44,498 nt of DNA from Shimazuella kribbensis DSM 45090 (GCF_000428065.1 NZ_ATZF01000004.1:169-44666), one strand, 5' to 3'. Shown: positions 1 to 10,062, counted from the first letter of the stretch. Program-made: numbers and translations. Notes: generated by a model from the sequence alone, not told the origin.

Positions 1-72
1 AAACAAAATGCGGATGTCAATGCCAGTTTTGTTATCTCCACAAGACCACCTATTCCTTTCACTGCGGCTTAA
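1..72 (+). CDS. tnpB: TnpB (IS605 OrfB) C-terminal end, partial
   Basis: The window opens inside a reading frame that ends at a TAA at 70-72. The last 23 residues contain ADVNASF, which matches the RuvC-III end of TnpB (H/A-D-x-N-A-x), including its catalytic Asp. TnpB is the RNA-guided nuclease of IS200/IS605 elements and the ancestor of Cas12. The rest of the gene lies upstream of the window, so I cannot say whether it is complete. The non-coding tail that follows looks like the matching element end. Confidence rests on the short motif plus that tail. Confidence 0.6.
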   Translation, partial: KQNADVNASFVISTRPPIPFTAA

Positions 73-291
73 CCCCGCTGCAAAAGATTCCATGTCTTTT
101 GTAAGGCTCCTGACTGAGCTGTACACCTAGCCAATGATTCACTACCGGTTTTCGTTTTTGGAAACGGAGAACGGACTGTGAGGAGGTAACGGTAACCACC
201 TTCGGCACTGACTGTTTCCTACACAGTGGAAATCCGTTGGAATCTCCTTCCTCAAAAATCCGTCAGGATTTTAGGTAGGGGAGGATGTCAA
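73..291 (+). ncRNA. omegaRNA / right end of an IS200/IS605-type element
   Basis: This non-coding segment follows the TnpB tail directly. It has several short inverted repeats and ends in a hairpin-rich tract (about 238-285) followed by TCAA at 288-291. The layout matches the right end of the second element in this window, which also ends in a hairpin then GTGTCAA at 37851-37857. In IS200/IS605 elements this tail is transcribed as the guide RNA of TnpB, and the bases just outside the element (292 onward, GCTTGGACTC) would be its guide. The exact 3' boundary is inferred. Confidence 0.5.
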
Positions 292-386
292 GCTTGGACT
301 CACATAGTATATAGTATCTTTTGTCTCTTACTCTCCTACTCTTTGATCTAATTGTAAAAGTCATCTTTATAAGGTATTCTTAGTAT

Positions 387-400
387 TGTTAGCGTTTTCA
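387..400 (+). promoter_or_regulatory. cre-like site (CcpA) upstream of the acyl-CoA operon
   Basis: TGTTAGCGTTTTCA matches 13 of 14 positions of the Bacillus cre consensus TGWAANCGNTNWCA. It lies 46 bp ahead of the thiolase start in an AT-rich region where the promoter is expected. Carbon catabolite control of this acyl-CoA degradation operon is the natural reading; the B. subtilis mmg operon is also a cre-controlled system. No clear -35/-10 pair is visible, so the exact promoter is uncertain. Confidence 0.55.
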
Positions 401-446
401 TTTTTACTTTAAAAGTAATCCTTTTCATTTATTGGGGGTGGGATGG

Positions 447-1622
447 ATGAGTGAAGTGGTGATTGTAGATGGAGCAAGAACACCTGTTGGAAAACTGGGT
501 GGAAGTTTACAGACTTTATCGGCCGTAGAACTCGGGGCGATTGCGATCAAAGAAGCATTGAAACGATCGAGTATAGATGCTGATGTGGTAGAAGAAGTGA
601 TCATGGGCATGGTCCTTCAGGGTGGCGCAGGACAGATACCATCGCGTCAAGCAGCCCATCTGGCAGGAGTGCCTTGGCATGTACCAACGGAAACGATCAA
701 TAAAGTGTGCGCCTCTGGTATACGCAGTGTCACTTTAGCCGATCAAATTATTCGTGCTGGCGGCAGTCAATTGATCATAGCAGGCGGAATGGAAAGCATG
801 AGCCATGCTCCTTATGTGTTGCCGAAAGCTCGATTTGGACAACGAATGGGCCATGGAGAAGTACTCGATTTGATGATACATGATGGTTTGTGGTGTGCTT
901 TTGAGGATGTCCATATGATTTTACATGGAAATACATCTGCAAAAGAACATCAAATAAGTAGGGAAGAACAAGATGCATGGGCATTTCGAAGCCATCAGTT
1001 AGCGACAAAAGCAATTGTCACTGGAGTTATGTCAGAAGAGATTGTTCCAGTAGGGCTGAAGAACAAGAAAGCAAATATCACCATTTCCAAAGATGAATCC
1101 GTTCGCTCGGATAGCAGCATAGATAAATTGGCACAACTAAAAGCTGCATTCACAACTGATGGTACGATCACAGCAGGAAATGCTCCAGGTGTGAATGATG
1201 GTGCAGCTGCCATGGTTATTAGCTCACGAAACAAGGCAGAACAACTCGAATTGAAACCGCTTGCATCTATTCTTGGTCATGCTTCGGTTGCGATGGAACC
1301 GTCCCATTTTCCCATCACTCCAGCCTATGCAATCCAAAAACTTTTGAGTCAACACTCTTTACAACTATCGGATATCGATTTATTTGAGATAAATGAAGCA
1401 TTTGCTGCCGTTACATTAGCTACTGCAAAAATGCTTGGAATAAGTAAGTCTAGAATAAACGTAAATGGTGGTGCTGTGGCACTTGGTCATCCGATTGGAG
1501 CAAGTGGTGCTCGTATCTTGCTTACACTTGCTTATGAACTTCGGCGACGTGGTGGAGGACTTGGTATAGCGGCTATTTGCAGCGGTGCAGGACAAGGTGA
1601 TGCTGTATTGATTGAAGTATAA
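447..1622 (+). CDS. mmgA: Acetyl-CoA C-acetyltransferase (thiolase II)
   Basis: Biosynthetic/degradative thiolase that interconverts two acetyl-CoA and acetoacetyl-CoA, or cleaves 3-ketoacyl-CoA, in the cytoplasm. From ATG 447 the protein is 391 residues, the usual family length. The acyl-accepting Cys88 is in INKVCASG. The C-terminal NVNGGAVALGHPIGASGAR carries the catalytic His and AAICSGAGQGDA carries the second Cys. A TTG at 432 would add five residues, but ATG 447 follows a good GGGGGTGG ribosome site. It is the first gene of a six-gene operon, 21 bp ahead of the hydroxyacyl-CoA dehydrogenase. The order thiolase, dehydrogenase, acyl-CoA dehydrogenase equals mmgA-mmgB-mmgC of B. subtilis. 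The cre site upstream suggests glucose repression. Confidence 0.93.
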   Translation: MSEVVIVDGARTPVGKLGGSLQTLSAVELGAIAIKEALKRSSIDADVVEEVIMGMVLQGGAGQIPSRQAAHLAGVPWHVPTETINKVCASGIRSVTLADQIIRAGGSQLIIAGGMESMSHAPYVLPKARFGQRMGHGEVLDLMIHDGLWCAFEDVHMILHGNTSAKEHQISREEQDAWAFRSHQLATKAIVTGVMSEEIVPVGLKNKKANITISKDESVRSDSSIDKLAQLKAAFTTDGTITAGNAPGVNDGAAAMVISSRNKAEQLELKPLASILGHASVAMEPSHFPITPAYAIQKLLSQHSLQLSDIDLFEINEAFAAVTLATAKMLGISKSRINVNGGAVALGHPIGASGARILLTLAYELRRRGGGLGIAAICSGAGQGDAVLIEV

Positions 1623-1643
1623 GCAGATTAGGAGGAGAAGGAA

Positions 1644-2498
1644 TTGGATCGTATTGCGGTAATTGGCGCAGGTCAGATGGGAAGCGGAATAGCAGAAGTA
1701 TGTATTCGTGCGGGATTCTCTGTTATGCTGATCGATCAGACAGTGGATTTGGTTCATCGTGGGGTCGCAAAGATCGAACAAAACCTAGACAGACAAATTT
1801 CCAAAGGAAGATTAACGACAGAAGAAAAACAAACATGCCTAGACAAACTTTTGCCAACGACAAATTTAAATGAAGTACAAAATGCGGATTTAGTCATAGA
1901 AGCAATCGTCGAGCAAAAACAAGTGAAAGAGGAACTGTTTGCTCAATTGGATGTGATTGCTCCTCCTGCTACTATTTTCGCTAGCAATACCTCCTCTATA
2001 TCAATTACGTCTCTAGCTGCGGTAACCAATCGTGCTGATCGCGTGATTGGTATGCATTTTATGAATCCAGTTCCTGTGATGAAACTGGTAGAAGTGATTC
2101 GTGGTTTGGCAACAAGCGAAGAGACTTATCAGCGTGTAATAGAAGTTTCCCAAAGATTAAGAAAAGAAATCGTCGAAGTCCATGATTTTCCTGGATTTGT
2201 TTCCAATCGCATTCTGATGCCAATGATTAATGAAGCAATCTATGCTGTTTATGAAGGTGTAGCATCACCCAAAGCGATTGATGAGGTGATGAAATTGGGA
2301 ATGAACCATCCAATGGGGCCATTAGAATTGGCTGATTTCATTGGATTGGATACATGCCTTTCTATTATGGAAACGTTGCATGAAGGGTTTGCAGACAGCA
2401 AATATCGGCCATGTCCCCTGTTAAAAAAATATGTAGCAGCAGGATGGCTAGGAAAAAAGAGTGGTCGGGGATTTTATGAGTACAGGAGTGGGGTTTGA
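1644..2498 (+). CDS. mmgB: 3-hydroxybutyryl-CoA dehydrogenase
   Basis: NAD(P)-dependent oxidation of 3-hydroxyacyl-CoA to 3-ketoacyl-CoA, the step before thiolase. The protein is 284 residues, typical of single-domain family members. It begins with a Rossmann nucleotide-binding loop ([14 protein letters not shown]). It has the [11 protein letters not shown] segment, the catalytic His in [15 protein letters not shown] and the C-terminal dimer domain with [16 protein letters not shown]. The start is TTG 1644, set by AGGAGGAG at 1631-1638. Its TGA overlaps the next ATG by one base, so translation is probably coupled. The mmgB assignment rests on family and gene order. Confidence 0.92.
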   Translation: MDRIAVIGAGQMGSGIAEVCIRAGFSVMLIDQTVDLVHRGVAKIEQNLDRQISKGRLTTEEKQTCLDKLLPTTNLNEVQNADLVIEAIVEQKQVKEELFAQLDVIAPPATIFASNTSSISITSLAAVTNRADRVIGMHFMNPVPVMKLVEVIRGLATSEETYQRVIEVSQRLRKEIVEVHDFPGFVSNRILMPMINEAIYAVYEGVASPKAIDEVMKLGMNHPMGPLELADFIGLDTCLSIMETLHEGFADSKYRPCPLLKKYVAAGWLGKKSGRGFYEYRSGV

Positions 2499-3655
2499 TG
2501 GAGTTTACTTTTACTGCAGAACAAAAAATGATGCAAACATTGGTCAGACGATTTGCAGAGGAACATATCCCACCGCATATACCCAAAATGGAAGAAAACG
2601 AAGAATTTCCAGCTGCCGTAATTCGAAAAATGGGGGAAATGGGTTTTATGGGTATTCCGATTCCTGCTAACCTTGGAGGAGCGGGTGCTGATTTTATCAC
2701 TTATATTATTGCACTGGAGGAAATATCGCGTGTCAGTGCAACGGTAGGAGTGATATTAGCAGTGCATACTTCTGTTGCTACGATGCCTATTATGAACTTT
2801 GGTACAGAGGAGCAAAAGCGAAAATACTTAGAAGATCTGTGCTGGGGTCGGAAAATTGGAGCTTTTGCTTTAACCGAATCCCATGCAGGGTCTGATGCGA
2901 GTAAGATTCAAACGCGGGCAGTTAGGGAAAAAGATAAATACATTCTAACAGGGAATAAAATATTTATTACAAATGCAGAAGTTGCAGACGTTTATATCGT
3001 TTTTGCTGTAACGGACCCATCCAAAGGGACAAAAGGAATCAGTGCCTTTATTGTCGACAAAGGAACCCCTGGTTTTACATTTGGTAAAAAAGAGAAAAAG
3101 ATGGGCTTGAATGGTTCCAATACAGGAGAGCTAATCTTTGATCAAGCCGAAGTACCCATGAGTCAATTGTTAGGAGCAGAAGGACAAGGTTACGAAATCG
3201 CACTAGCGCATCTTGCTGGAGGAAGAATCGGAATAGGGGCACAAGCACTTGGTATCGCTCAAAGCGCACTTGATCATTGTTTGCAATATGTGAAACAACG
3301 GCAACAGTTTGGTAAATCAATCGCAAATTTTCAAGCGATCCAGTTTAAACTTGCAGATATGGCTACACTGGTTGAAGCTGCTAGATTGATGATTTATCGA
3401 GCTGCTTCTTATAAACAAGAAGGTAAAGCATGTAAGCAAGAAGCATCAATGGCAAAATTATTTGCATCCGATGTAGCGATGAAAGTGACCACCGAAGCAG
3501 TGCAGATTTTTGGCGGCAATGGCTACATTCGGGATTACCCAGTGGAACGATTGTTTCGCGATGCCAAAGTAACGCAAATTTACGAAGGTACAAATGAAAT
3601 TCAACGGTTGGTCGTGGCAAACACGTTGACACAGGAGAGGGGCAGACTGAAATGA
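2498..3655 (+). CDS. mmgC: Acyl-CoA dehydrogenase, first copy
   Basis: FAD-dependent alpha,beta-dehydrogenation of acyl-CoA thioesters, passing electrons to ETF. The 385-residue protein has the family signatures [12 protein letters not shown] (flavin/substrate loop) and [20 protein letters not shown], which includes the usual catalytic Glu region. It starts at ATG 2498 within TGATG, sharing one base with the upstream stop; a TTG three bases earlier is less likely. It is followed with a 4-bp overlap by a second, clearly paralogous dehydrogenase. The pair presumably differ in chain length or branching preference (for example short-chain versus isobutyryl/2-methylbutyryl-CoA), which the sequence alone does not decide. 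Confidence 0.92.
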   Translation: MEFTFTAEQKMMQTLVRRFAEEHIPPHIPKMEENEEFPAAVIRKMGEMGFMGIPIPANLGGAGADFITYIIALEEISRVSATVGVILAVHTSVATMPIMNFGTEEQKRKYLEDLCWGRKIGAFALTESHAGSDASKIQTRAVREKDKYILTGNKIFITNAEVADVYIVFAVTDPSKGTKGISAFIVDKGTPGFTFGKKEKKMGLNGSNTGELIFDQAEVPMSQLLGAEGQGYEIALAHLAGGRIGIGAQALGIAQSALDHCLQYVKQRQQFGKSIANFQAIQFKLADMATLVEAARLMIYRAASYKQEGKACKQEASMAKLFASDVAMKVTTEAVQIFGGNGYIRDYPVERLFRDAKVTQIYEGTNEIQRLVVANTLTQERGRLK

Positions 3656-4791
3656 ATTTTAAGTTGGATGAAGAGCATGAGATGATGCGAAAGATGGTTC
3701 GTCAGTTTGCGGAGGAAATGATAGCGCCTACAGCCAGTATTCGTGATGAAGAAGAGCGATTTGATCGAGGCTTATTTGATCAGATGGGTGAGTTAGGTTT
3801 GACGGGTATACCATGGACAGAAGAACTAGGGGGCGCAGGCAGTGATTTCCTCAGTTATGTGATAACTGTGGAAGAACTTTCTCGCGTTTGTGCATCCATG
3901 GGAGTTACCTTATCCGCTCATATCTCTTTGGCGAGTTGGCCACTTTTTGCTTATGGCTCTCCTGATCAAAAGGAACAGTATCTTCGTCCTTTGGCTGAAG
4001 GTAAAAAATTAGGTGCCTATGGGTTGACGGAACCCGGATCAGGCTCAGATGCAGCGAATATGAAAACAACCGCAACACTTGATGGGGATCACTATGTCCT
4101 AAATGGAAATAAAATCTTTATTACCAATGGTGGAGAAGCAGAAATTTATTTGGTTTTTGCTGTGACAGACTCTGCGAAAAAGCATCGCGGTATCAGTGCA
4201 TTTATTATCGAAAAAGGCACACCCGGATTTTCGTTTGGCAAAAAGGAAAAAAAGCTAGGCATTCGTTCCTCCCCTACTTTGGAAATTATAATGGAAGATT
4301 GTCGTATTCCTGTTCAGCAACGACTGGGAGCTGAGGGAGAAGGATTCACCATTGCAATGCGTACCCTAGATGGTGGAAGAAATGGTATTGCAGCTCAAGC
4401 TGTAGGCATTGCTCAAGGTGCATTAGATGCGGCTTTAGCTTATGCGAAAGAGAGAAGGCAGTTTGGCAAGACATTGGCTGATCAACAAGCGATTCAGTTT
4501 AAATTGGCAGATATGGCAACACAAATCGAAGCAGCCCGATTGCTAACCTATCAAGCAGCGTGGTTAGAAAGCAAAGGGTTGGACTATGGAAAGGCATCTG
4601 CTATGGCAAAATTATTTGCAGGAGACACAGCGATGCAAGTCACGACAGAAGCAGTTCAAGTCTTTGGCGGATATGGGTATACTCGTGATTATCCAGTAGA
4701 ACGTATGATGAGAGATGCTAAAATAACGCAAATCTACGAGGGAACCAATGAAATTCAACGATTAGTTATAGCGAAATATTTAACGAAATAG
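3652..4791 (+). CDS. acdA: Acyl-CoA dehydrogenase, second copy
   Basis: A second FAD-dependent acyl-CoA dehydrogenase of 379 residues, starting at ATG 3652 in an ATGA overlap with the preceding gene. Signatures are [14 protein letters not shown] and [23 protein letters not shown]. It is similar to its neighbour over the whole length, so the pair probably arose by tandem duplication. Tandem acyl-CoA dehydrogenases next to IcmF are known in Geobacillus-type operons and are thought to serve branched-chain amino acid or fatty acid breakdown. The AcdA label is by analogy; substrate preference is not visible. Confidence 0.9.
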   Translation: MNFKLDEEHEMMRKMVRQFAEEMIAPTASIRDEEERFDRGLFDQMGELGLTGIPWTEELGGAGSDFLSYVITVEELSRVCASMGVTLSAHISLASWPLFAYGSPDQKEQYLRPLAEGKKLGAYGLTEPGSGSDAANMKTTATLDGDHYVLNGNKIFITNGGEAEIYLVFAVTDSAKKHRGISAFIIEKGTPGFSFGKKEKKLGIRSSPTLEIIMEDCRIPVQQRLGAEGEGFTIAMRTLDGGRNGIAAQAVGIAQGALDAALAYAKERRQFGKTLADQQAIQFKLADMATQIEAARLLTYQAAWLESKGLDYGKASAMAKLFAGDTAMQVTTEAVQVFGGYGYTRDYPVERMMRDAKITQIYEGTNEIQRLVIAKYLTK

Positions 4792-4806
4792 CTAGGAGGC
4801 TGGAAG

Positions 4807-5757
4807 TTGAAAGATTGGCTTACTAGTTTGCGTCAAAAAGATAAACGTACTATTGCGCAAACCATCACCAAATTAGAAAATCGAGATCCCGATGCCCTTG
4901 CAATATTACAACAGTTGCTTCCCTTTACTGGAGGAGCCCATGTCATCGGGATTACGGGTCCTCCTGGTGCAGGGAAGAGCACATTAATAGCCTCTCTTCT
5001 AGCTTTTTTAAGAAAACAAGACTTAACCATAGGAGTCATTGCCATTGATCCATCAAGTCCTTATTCGGGTGGAGCGATTTTAGGAGATCGTATTCGCATG
5101 AATCGATATGCAATGGATGATGGGATTTACTTGCGAAGTATGGCCAATCGAGGTAAAGTTGGCGGCATATCTAGGTTTACAAAAGACAGTGTACGTGTAT
5201 TGGATGCAGCCGGTTTTGATGTGATCCTGATAGAGACAGTTGGTGTCGGTCAGTCTGAACTTTCGATTATGCATATGACAGACTCCATTTGTGTTGTTCT
5301 CCATCCGGGCGCTGGAGATATGATTCAAGTGACCAAGGCAGGCGTTATGGAGATTGCTGATATATATGTAGTGAACAAAGCAGATCTCATAGGTGCCTCA
5401 CGCCTGATTGCCGAGATTGAGGATATGCTGGAGATAAGCGGGGGCAAAGCAGATTGGGCTCCTAAAGTCATTGCTACCAACGCTTCTGCGCACCAAGGTA
5501 TAGAAGGTTTGTGGACTCTGCTACAAAAACATAAACAATATTTAAAACATACGGGAATAGGAGAAAAACAGCGTATAAAACAGCTCTATCACGAAGTGGA
5601 AGAAGAACTGTGGTTGATCTTAGAACAAAAATGCAAAGAAGTATGGCAACAGCAAGATTTTGAAAAACGTTTGACGATGTTAGAAAAGAAAACCGTTACC
5701 CCCCAAGAGATTGCAAAGGAAGTAGCAGATCGCTTATTTGGTATGGAAAGTGAATAA
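4807..5757 (+). CDS. meaB: MeaB/ArgK-type GTPase, mutase chaperone
   Basis: G3E-family P-loop GTPase that loads and protects the adenosylcobalamin cofactor of acyl-CoA mutases. The 316-residue protein has Walker A GITGPPGAGKSTL near residue 45, the switch segment [24 protein letters not shown] and the base-recognition motif VNKAD. The start is TTG 4807 behind AGGAGGCTGG. It sits between the dehydrogenases and icmF in the same operon. This is notable because IcmF already contains its own MeaB-like domain, so a stand-alone copy should be redundant for IcmF. It may serve a separate methylmalonyl-CoA mutase elsewhere (inference). Confidence 0.9.
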   Translation: MKDWLTSLRQKDKRTIAQTITKLENRDPDALAILQQLLPFTGGAHVIGITGPPGAGKSTLIASLLAFLRKQDLTIGVIAIDPSSPYSGGAILGDRIRMNRYAMDDGIYLRSMANRGKVGGISRFTKDSVRVLDAAGFDVILIETVGVGQSELSIMHMTDSICVVLHPGAGDMIQVTKAGVMEIADIYVVNKADLIGASRLIAEIEDMLEISGGKADWAPKVIATNASAHQGIEGLWTLLQKHKQYLKHTGIGEKQRIKQLYHEVEEELWLILEQKCKEVWQQQDFEKRLTMLEKKTVTPQEIAKEVADRLFGMESE

Positions 5758-5784
5758 GAGTGCAGTGGAAGGATGGGACAGTGT

Positions 5785-8700
5785 ATGGTTAAACGATATC
5801 CAAAGCATGCAATCCGTTTTATTACTGCTGCAAGTTTGTATGATGGTCATGATGCTTCTATTAATTTATTTCGTAGAATGCTCCAAGCATCTGGTGTAGA
5901 AGTTATTCATCTAGGACACAATCGCTCTGTCCATGAAATTGTTACTGCTGCTATTCAAGAAGACGTTCAAGGTATTGCTGTTTCTTCTTATCAAGGTGGA
6001 CATATTTCGTTTTTTACTTATTTGATGGATTTGCTTCGAGAAAAGGGAGCAGAAGATATTCACGTATTTGGTGGAGGGGGAGGCGTCATCATTCCCTCGG
6101 AGATCGAGTTTCTTCATAACTATGGCGTTTCCAAAATTTTTTCGCCCCAAGATGGGCGTGAATTAGGTTTGCAAGGTATGATCAACTGGATGGTCGAAAA
6201 GACTGATCAATCCATTAATCGAGGGAAGAGTTGGAAGGAACAATCCATTTTGGATGATTACGCTATTTCCCAGGCAATAACCTATGTAGAACAGGGCGGG
6301 AAAATTCCAAAGGCAGGGAAACATTCCCTTGTTGTTGGGATTACGGGTACAGGTGGTGCAGGGAAAAGCTCGCTAACGGATGAGATCGTCCGTCGTTTTG
6401 TACAAGATTTCCCAAATAAAAGAATCGGCATACTTTCGATTGATCCATCCAAGCAAAAGACAGGTGGTGCTTTGCTCGGTGATCGTATCCGAATGAACGC
6501 TATTTATCATCCCCATATTTTTTTACGAAGTCTTGCCACTCGACAAGCACGTTCGGAGTTAAGTGATGCAGTTGAAGCTGCTATTGAAGTGCTCCAACAT
6601 GCAGATTTTGATCTCATACTTGTAGAGACAAGCGGAATTGGTCAAGGAAATGCGGATATTGTATCTGTCAGTGATGTTTCCGTTTATGTCATGACATCGG
6701 AGTATGGCTCTCCTTCTCAATTGGAAAAAATTGAGATGTTGGATTATGCAGATATCATTGCGATTAACAAAGCAGACCACAAAGGTTCCGAAGATGCACT
6801 GCGAGATGTAAAAAAACAAGTGCAACGAAACCGTGAGCAATTTGATGTTGACGTGGAAAAAATGCCTGTTTTTCTTACGATGGCTAGTCATTTCCATGAT
6901 CAAGGTGTAAACCAACTTTACCTTGAAATTATTCAACTGATGAATCAAAACCAGGCCAATAATTGGATGTCAACGAGTATTCAAATCGACGATAACTATC
7001 AAAAATCCTCTATTATTCCTCCTGAACGAGTACATTATCTGCGAGATATATCTTCCACGATCCGCAATTACGATAAAGAGGTAGAGGAACAAGCGGACAT
7101 AGCTACGAAAATATACCAACTGGAAGGAGTCCAAGCACTGCTTCCGCATATCGACCAAGTGGAAGAGAAGAAAAAAGAATTATGGGAGCAACTGTATCCA
7201 TCTAGTAAGCAATTACTTGCTCAGTGGCAAAAATTAATCAAGTTATATCAACAGGAAGAACTCATTTCGCAAGTGAGAAATCGAAAAATCACCGCGCCTT
7301 TGTTTACTGAAACACTTTCAGGTAGCAAAATTCCGAGAATATCCCTTCCGAAATATCGGGATTTGGGGGAACAGTTACGCTGGTTGTACAAAGAAAATCT
7401 TCCTGGTTATTTCCCGTTTACGGCTGGAGTTTTTCCACTCAAACGTCAGGATGAAGATCCAAAAAGACAGTTTGCAGGGGAAGGAACACCAGAAAGAACC
7501 AATCGGCGTTTTCATTATTTATCAAAAAATGATCAAGCAAAGCGCTTATCTACGGCGTTTGACAGCGTTACGCTTTATGGGGAAGACCCTGCCGAACGAC
7601 CAGATGTGTATGGGAAAATAGGGGAGTCTGGGGTTAGTATTTGTACGATAGAAAATATGCGAACCTTATTTCAAGGATTTGACCTTTGTGCTCCCCATAC
7701 AAGTGTCTCCCTGACGATCAATGGACCTGCCCCCATTATACTTGCGATGTATCTCAATGTGGCAATGGATCAACAACGCGAGGGATTTTTCCAAGAAAAT
7801 GGACGCGCCCCGTCTTTGGAAGAAGATCAAAACATTATGGCATCTACTCTGCAAGCGGTACGTGGTACCGTCCAAGCTGATATTTTGAAGGAAGATCAAG
7901 GTCAAAATACCTGTATTTTTTCCACAGAGTTTGCGCTGAAAATGATGGGGGATATGCAAGACTATTTCATCCAACATCATATTCGTAACTATTATTCTGT
8001 TAGCATCAGTGGTTATCATATCGCAGAAGCAGGAGCAAACCCTATTACGCAACTCGCTTTTACGCTAGCTAATGCTTTTACTTATGTAGAATATTATTTG
8101 AGTAGAGGGATGAAAATCGATGAATTTGCTCCTAACCTTTCGTTTTTCTTTAGTAATGGTTTAGATGCAGAGTATGCGGTGATTGGGAGAGTCGCTCGTC
8201 GCATTTGGGCGATTGTGATGAAACGACTGTATAAAGCAAACGATCGCAGCCAAAAACTCAAATACCATATCCAAACCTCTGGTCGATCTTTACATGCCCA
8301 AGAAATTGACTTTAACGATATCCGCACGACCCTTCAAGCCTTGCTGGCGCTCTATGATCAGTGTAATTCTCTTCATACGAACGCATATGATGAGGCAATC
8401 ACGACTCCGACAGAAGAGTCAGTAAGACGAGCAATGGCAATCCAGCTTATTATCACGAAAGAACTAGGCTTAGCCAAAAATGAAAATCCTTTACAAGGTT
8501 CCTTTATCATTGATGAGTTAACAGATCTTGTGGAAGAGGCAGTTTTACAAGAATTTGAACGTATCAGTGATCGAGGCGGTGTATTGGGAGCGATGGAAAC
8601 CCAGTATCAAAGAAGTAAAATTCAAGAAGAATCCATGTTGTATGAGATGAAAAAACATACAGGAGAACTGCCGATCATCGGAGTAAATACATTTGAAAAT

Positions 8701-8958
8701 CAAAACCCAGTAGAGAATGAGCAGTTGGAGTTAACGAGGGCGGCAGACGAAGAGAAAAGAACACAAATTGAACATGTCATCGCTTTTCAAAAAAACCATC
8801 AAAATGAATCTAGTTTGGCTTTGGAAAAGTTAAAGCAAGTTGCCCAGTCAAATGGGAATATTTTTGCCGAACTGATGGAGACAGTAAAAGTCGCAAGCCT
8901 TGGGCAGATCACTTCTGCTCTTTATGAAGTGGGGGGGCAGTATCGGAGAAATATGTAG
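5785..8958 (+). CDS. icmF: Fused isobutyryl-CoA mutase IcmF
   Basis: Adenosylcobalamin-dependent interconversion of isobutyryl-CoA and n-butyryl-CoA (some homologues also act on isovaleryl/pivalyl-CoA). Domain order is diagnostic of IcmF: B12-binding domain first ([14 protein letters not shown], the lower-ligand His), then a MeaB-like G domain (Walker [30 protein letters not shown]), a linker, then the large substrate domain ([43 protein letters not shown]). The length of about 1057 residues fits. ATG 5773 has no room for a ribosome site, so ATG 5785 with GGAAGG upstream is preferred. It is the last gene of the operon, followed by a terminator at 9058. Methylmalonyl-CoA mutase is excluded by the fused architecture. 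Confidence 0.93.
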   Translation: MVKRYPKHAIRFITAASLYDGHDASINLFRRMLQASGVEVIHLGHNRSVHEIVTAAIQEDVQGIAVSSYQGGHISFFTYLMDLLREKGAEDIHVFGGGGGVIIPSEIEFLHNYGVSKIFSPQDGRELGLQGMINWMVEKTDQSINRGKSWKEQSILDDYAISQAITYVEQGGKIPKAGKHSLVVGITGTGGAGKSSLTDEIVRRFVQDFPNKRIGILSIDPSKQKTGGALLGDRIRMNAIYHPHIFLRSLATRQARSELSDAVEAAIEVLQHADFDLILVETSGIGQGNADIVSVSDVSVYVMTSEYGSPSQLEKIEMLDYADIIAINKADHKGSEDALRDVKKQVQRNREQFDVDVEKMPVFLTMASHFHDQGVNQLYLEIIQLMNQNQANNWMSTSIQIDDNYQKSSIIPPERVHYLRDISSTIRNYDKEVEEQADIATKIYQLEGVQALLPHIDQVEEKKKELWEQLYPSSKQLLAQWQKLIKLYQQEELISQVRNRKITAPLFTETLSGSKIPRISLPKYRDLGEQLRWLYKENLPGYFPFTAGVFPLKRQDEDPKRQFAGEGTPERTNRRFHYLSKNDQAKRLSTAFDSVTLYGEDPAERPDVYGKIGESGVSICTIENMRTLFQGFDLCAPHTSVSLTINGPAPIILAMYLNVAMDQQREGFFQENGRAPSLEEDQNIMASTLQAVRGTVQADILKEDQGQNTCIFSTEFALKMMGDMQDYFIQHHIRNYYSVSISGYHIAEAGANPITQLAFTLANAFTYVEYYLSRGMKIDEFAPNLSFFFSNGLDAEYAVIGRVARRIWAIVMKRLYKANDRSQKLKYHIQTSGRSLHAQEIDFNDIRTTLQALLALYDQCNSLHTNAYDEAITTPTEESVRRAMAIQLIITKELGLAKNENPLQGSFIIDELTDLVEEAVLQEFERISDRGGVLGAMETQYQRSKIQEESMLYEMKKHTGELPIIGVNTFENQNPVENEQLELTRAADEEKRTQIEHVIAFQKNHQNESSLALEKLKQVAQSNGNIFAELMETVKVASLGQITSALYEVGGQYRRNM

Positions 8959-9057
8959 CGATTTCGAAGTAGGAAAGAAAATTTCTATCATATTGTTTTT
9001 TTCTTTGAGATTACAATATATTGCTATGTCTTTCTTTATAATATAAAAAAATAAATG

Positions 9058-9082
9058 AAAAGCCTTCGTTTCGAAGGCTTTT
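9058..9082. terminator. Bidirectional Rho-independent terminator after icmF
   Basis: AGCCTTCG - TTT - CGAAGGCT forms a perfect 8-bp stem (9061-9079) flanked by A-run and T-run, so it can stop transcription in both directions. It ends the acyl-CoA operon. Confidence 0.85.
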
Positions 9083-9215
9083 CATACTTTCTATCTTTGA
9101 TGAAGCAACATTACCATCAATGAATTCAACTTTCATTTGTATCTAGGATTTTCCTGTATGGATTCCCTTTTTTTGCAGGGGTTCTATCATATGTTTCTTT
9201 TTCTTTTGATGTTGA

Positions 9216-9329
9216 TCAATAAACTTTACCACTTGCATCTTTGACGGTAACCCATTTTCCATTTTTATATTCTTGAAAATGAATCTTTTGATCAGGGCCG
9301 CCTTTACAGTATGTGTAGACAGACAGTGT
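9216..9329 (-). pseudogene. Remnant of a small Lys/Tyr-rich secreted-type protein
   Basis: On the minus strand a frame reads ...VYTYCKGGPDQKIHFQEY, then KNGKWVTVKDASGKVY and stop. It has protein-like composition (alternating beta-strand pattern, single Cys) but a stop codon directly upstream (9330-9332) and no start. It looks like the C-terminal remains of a small secreted domain. I do not recognise the family. It lies in the decayed stretch between the acyl-CoA operon and the PadR region. Confidence 0.4.
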
Positions 9330-9346
9330 TTATCAGAAGCTTTTAA

Positions 9347-9547
9347 ATGCATTTGTTTTTAGTTCTTTTGTATATTGGTACTTACCAGCTCAAACGAGTG
9401 AAGAAAATCGAGATTAACGAAACCTTTCAATCCGTTTATAGGGACTGGAAGCAAAAGAGGATATCGGTTGTAGAAGCCATGAAAAAGATCGGAATGAAAA
9501 GTAACACTTTTTACAGAAGGGTAAAAGAATATGAATCGAATCTTTAA
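9347..9547 (+). pseudogene. Resolvase/invertase C-terminal helix-turn-helix remnant
   Basis: From about 9410 the frame reads EINETFQSVYRDWKQKRISV, then VEAMKKIGMKSNTFYRRVKEYE. This matches the C-terminal DNA-binding HTH of Tn3-type serine recombinases (typical ending: EAMRxLGLKxTTFYRRVKEYE). The N-terminal catalytic domain with the nucleophilic Ser is absent, and the preceding codons (hydrophobic, from 9347) do not belong to the family. It is therefore most simply a truncated recombinase. It marks the left border of the accessory region and may record how the downstream genes arrived. A functional free HTH peptide is possible but unlikely. Confidence 0.6.
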
Positions 9548-9595
9548 CGAAAACAACCTTTTGTAGTCACTCCAATAACAAAGGTTGTTTTCGTT
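9546..9595. terminator. Strong terminator hairpin
   Basis: AACGAAAACAACCTTTTGT pairs with ACAAAGGTTGTTTTCGTT across a loop of about 13 nt, giving a stem of about 17 bp. It isolates the PadR promoter from upstream transcription. Confidence 0.8.
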
Positions 9596-9620
9596 AGTGC
9601 AAAATATTTCAAGAAAAAAG

Positions 9621-9650
9621 TTGACACCCTCCGCTATTCGGTGTTACTAT
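9621..9650 (+). promoter_or_regulatory. Sigma-A promoter of the padR/DUF1048 operon
   Basis: A consensus -35 TTGACA (9621-9626) is followed after 18 bp by TACTAT (9645-9650). The transcript would start just upstream of the operator-like repeats at 9658-9695. Confidence 0.75.
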
Positions 9651-9657
9651 ATACAAG

Positions 9658-9695
9658 TAATCAGTAATACAAAATACCTGTGATACAGAGTACTG
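9658..9695 (+). promoter_or_regulatory. Putative PadR operator
   Basis: This stretch lies immediately downstream of the -10. It contains AGTAATCAGTAATAC and ends in a symmetric CAGTA...TACTG pair (9662-9666 and 9691-9695). The related sequence TAATACTGATTATC occurs again at 11194-11207, ahead of the ABC exporter. The shared core TACTGATTA suggests one regulator, most simply the adjacent PadR, acting at both places. Confidence 0.45.
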
Positions 9696-9729
9696 AAAAT
9701 AAAAGTCAAAAACAAAAGGCGGGAAATAC

Positions 9730-10050
9730 ATGGAAAACATCACGGAAATGTTGAAAGGGGTGCTTGAGGGTTGTGTACTTGAGATCATCAGCCGTGGAGA
9801 AACTTACGGATATGAAATCACGCAGCACCTGCGAAAACTTGGCTTCACCGATGTGGTGGAAGGAACCGTTTATACGATTACTATGCGACTTGAGAAACAC
9901 AATCTGGTGGACATTGAGAAAAAGCCATCCACGATAGGCCCACCACGCAAATTTTATCGGCTCAATGAAGCTGGACGAGATAAATTGGAAAATTTCTGGG
10001 ATAAATGGAATTTCATCTCAAACAAACTAAGCGAATTAAAAACAAAATAA
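9730..10050 (+). CDS. PadR-family transcriptional regulator
   Basis: Winged-helix repressor of 106 residues, the length of the short PadR subfamily 2. Visible features are the N-terminal helix MLKGVLEGCVLEIISRGETY, the recognition motif YGYEITQHLRKLGF with EGTVYTITMRLEKHNLV, and the wing KKPSTIGPPRKFYRLNEAG. PadR proteins commonly repress drug efflux genes and respond to the drug itself. Here it is followed by three DUF1048 genes and an ABC exporter, the usual genomic partners of this PadR type. The promoter at 9621 and operator-like repeats suggest autorepression. Confidence 0.92.
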   Translation: MENITEMLKGVLEGCVLEIISRGETYGYEITQHLRKLGFTDVVEGTVYTITMRLEKHNLVDIEKKPSTIGPPRKFYRLNEAGRDKLENFWDKWNFISNKLSELKTK

Positions 10051-10062
10051 AGGAGAATGAAC

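Noticed and set aside
5785-8958. Methylmalonyl-CoA mutase
   Set aside because: The B12 domain is N-terminal and a G domain is fused in the middle, which is the IcmF architecture, not MutB.
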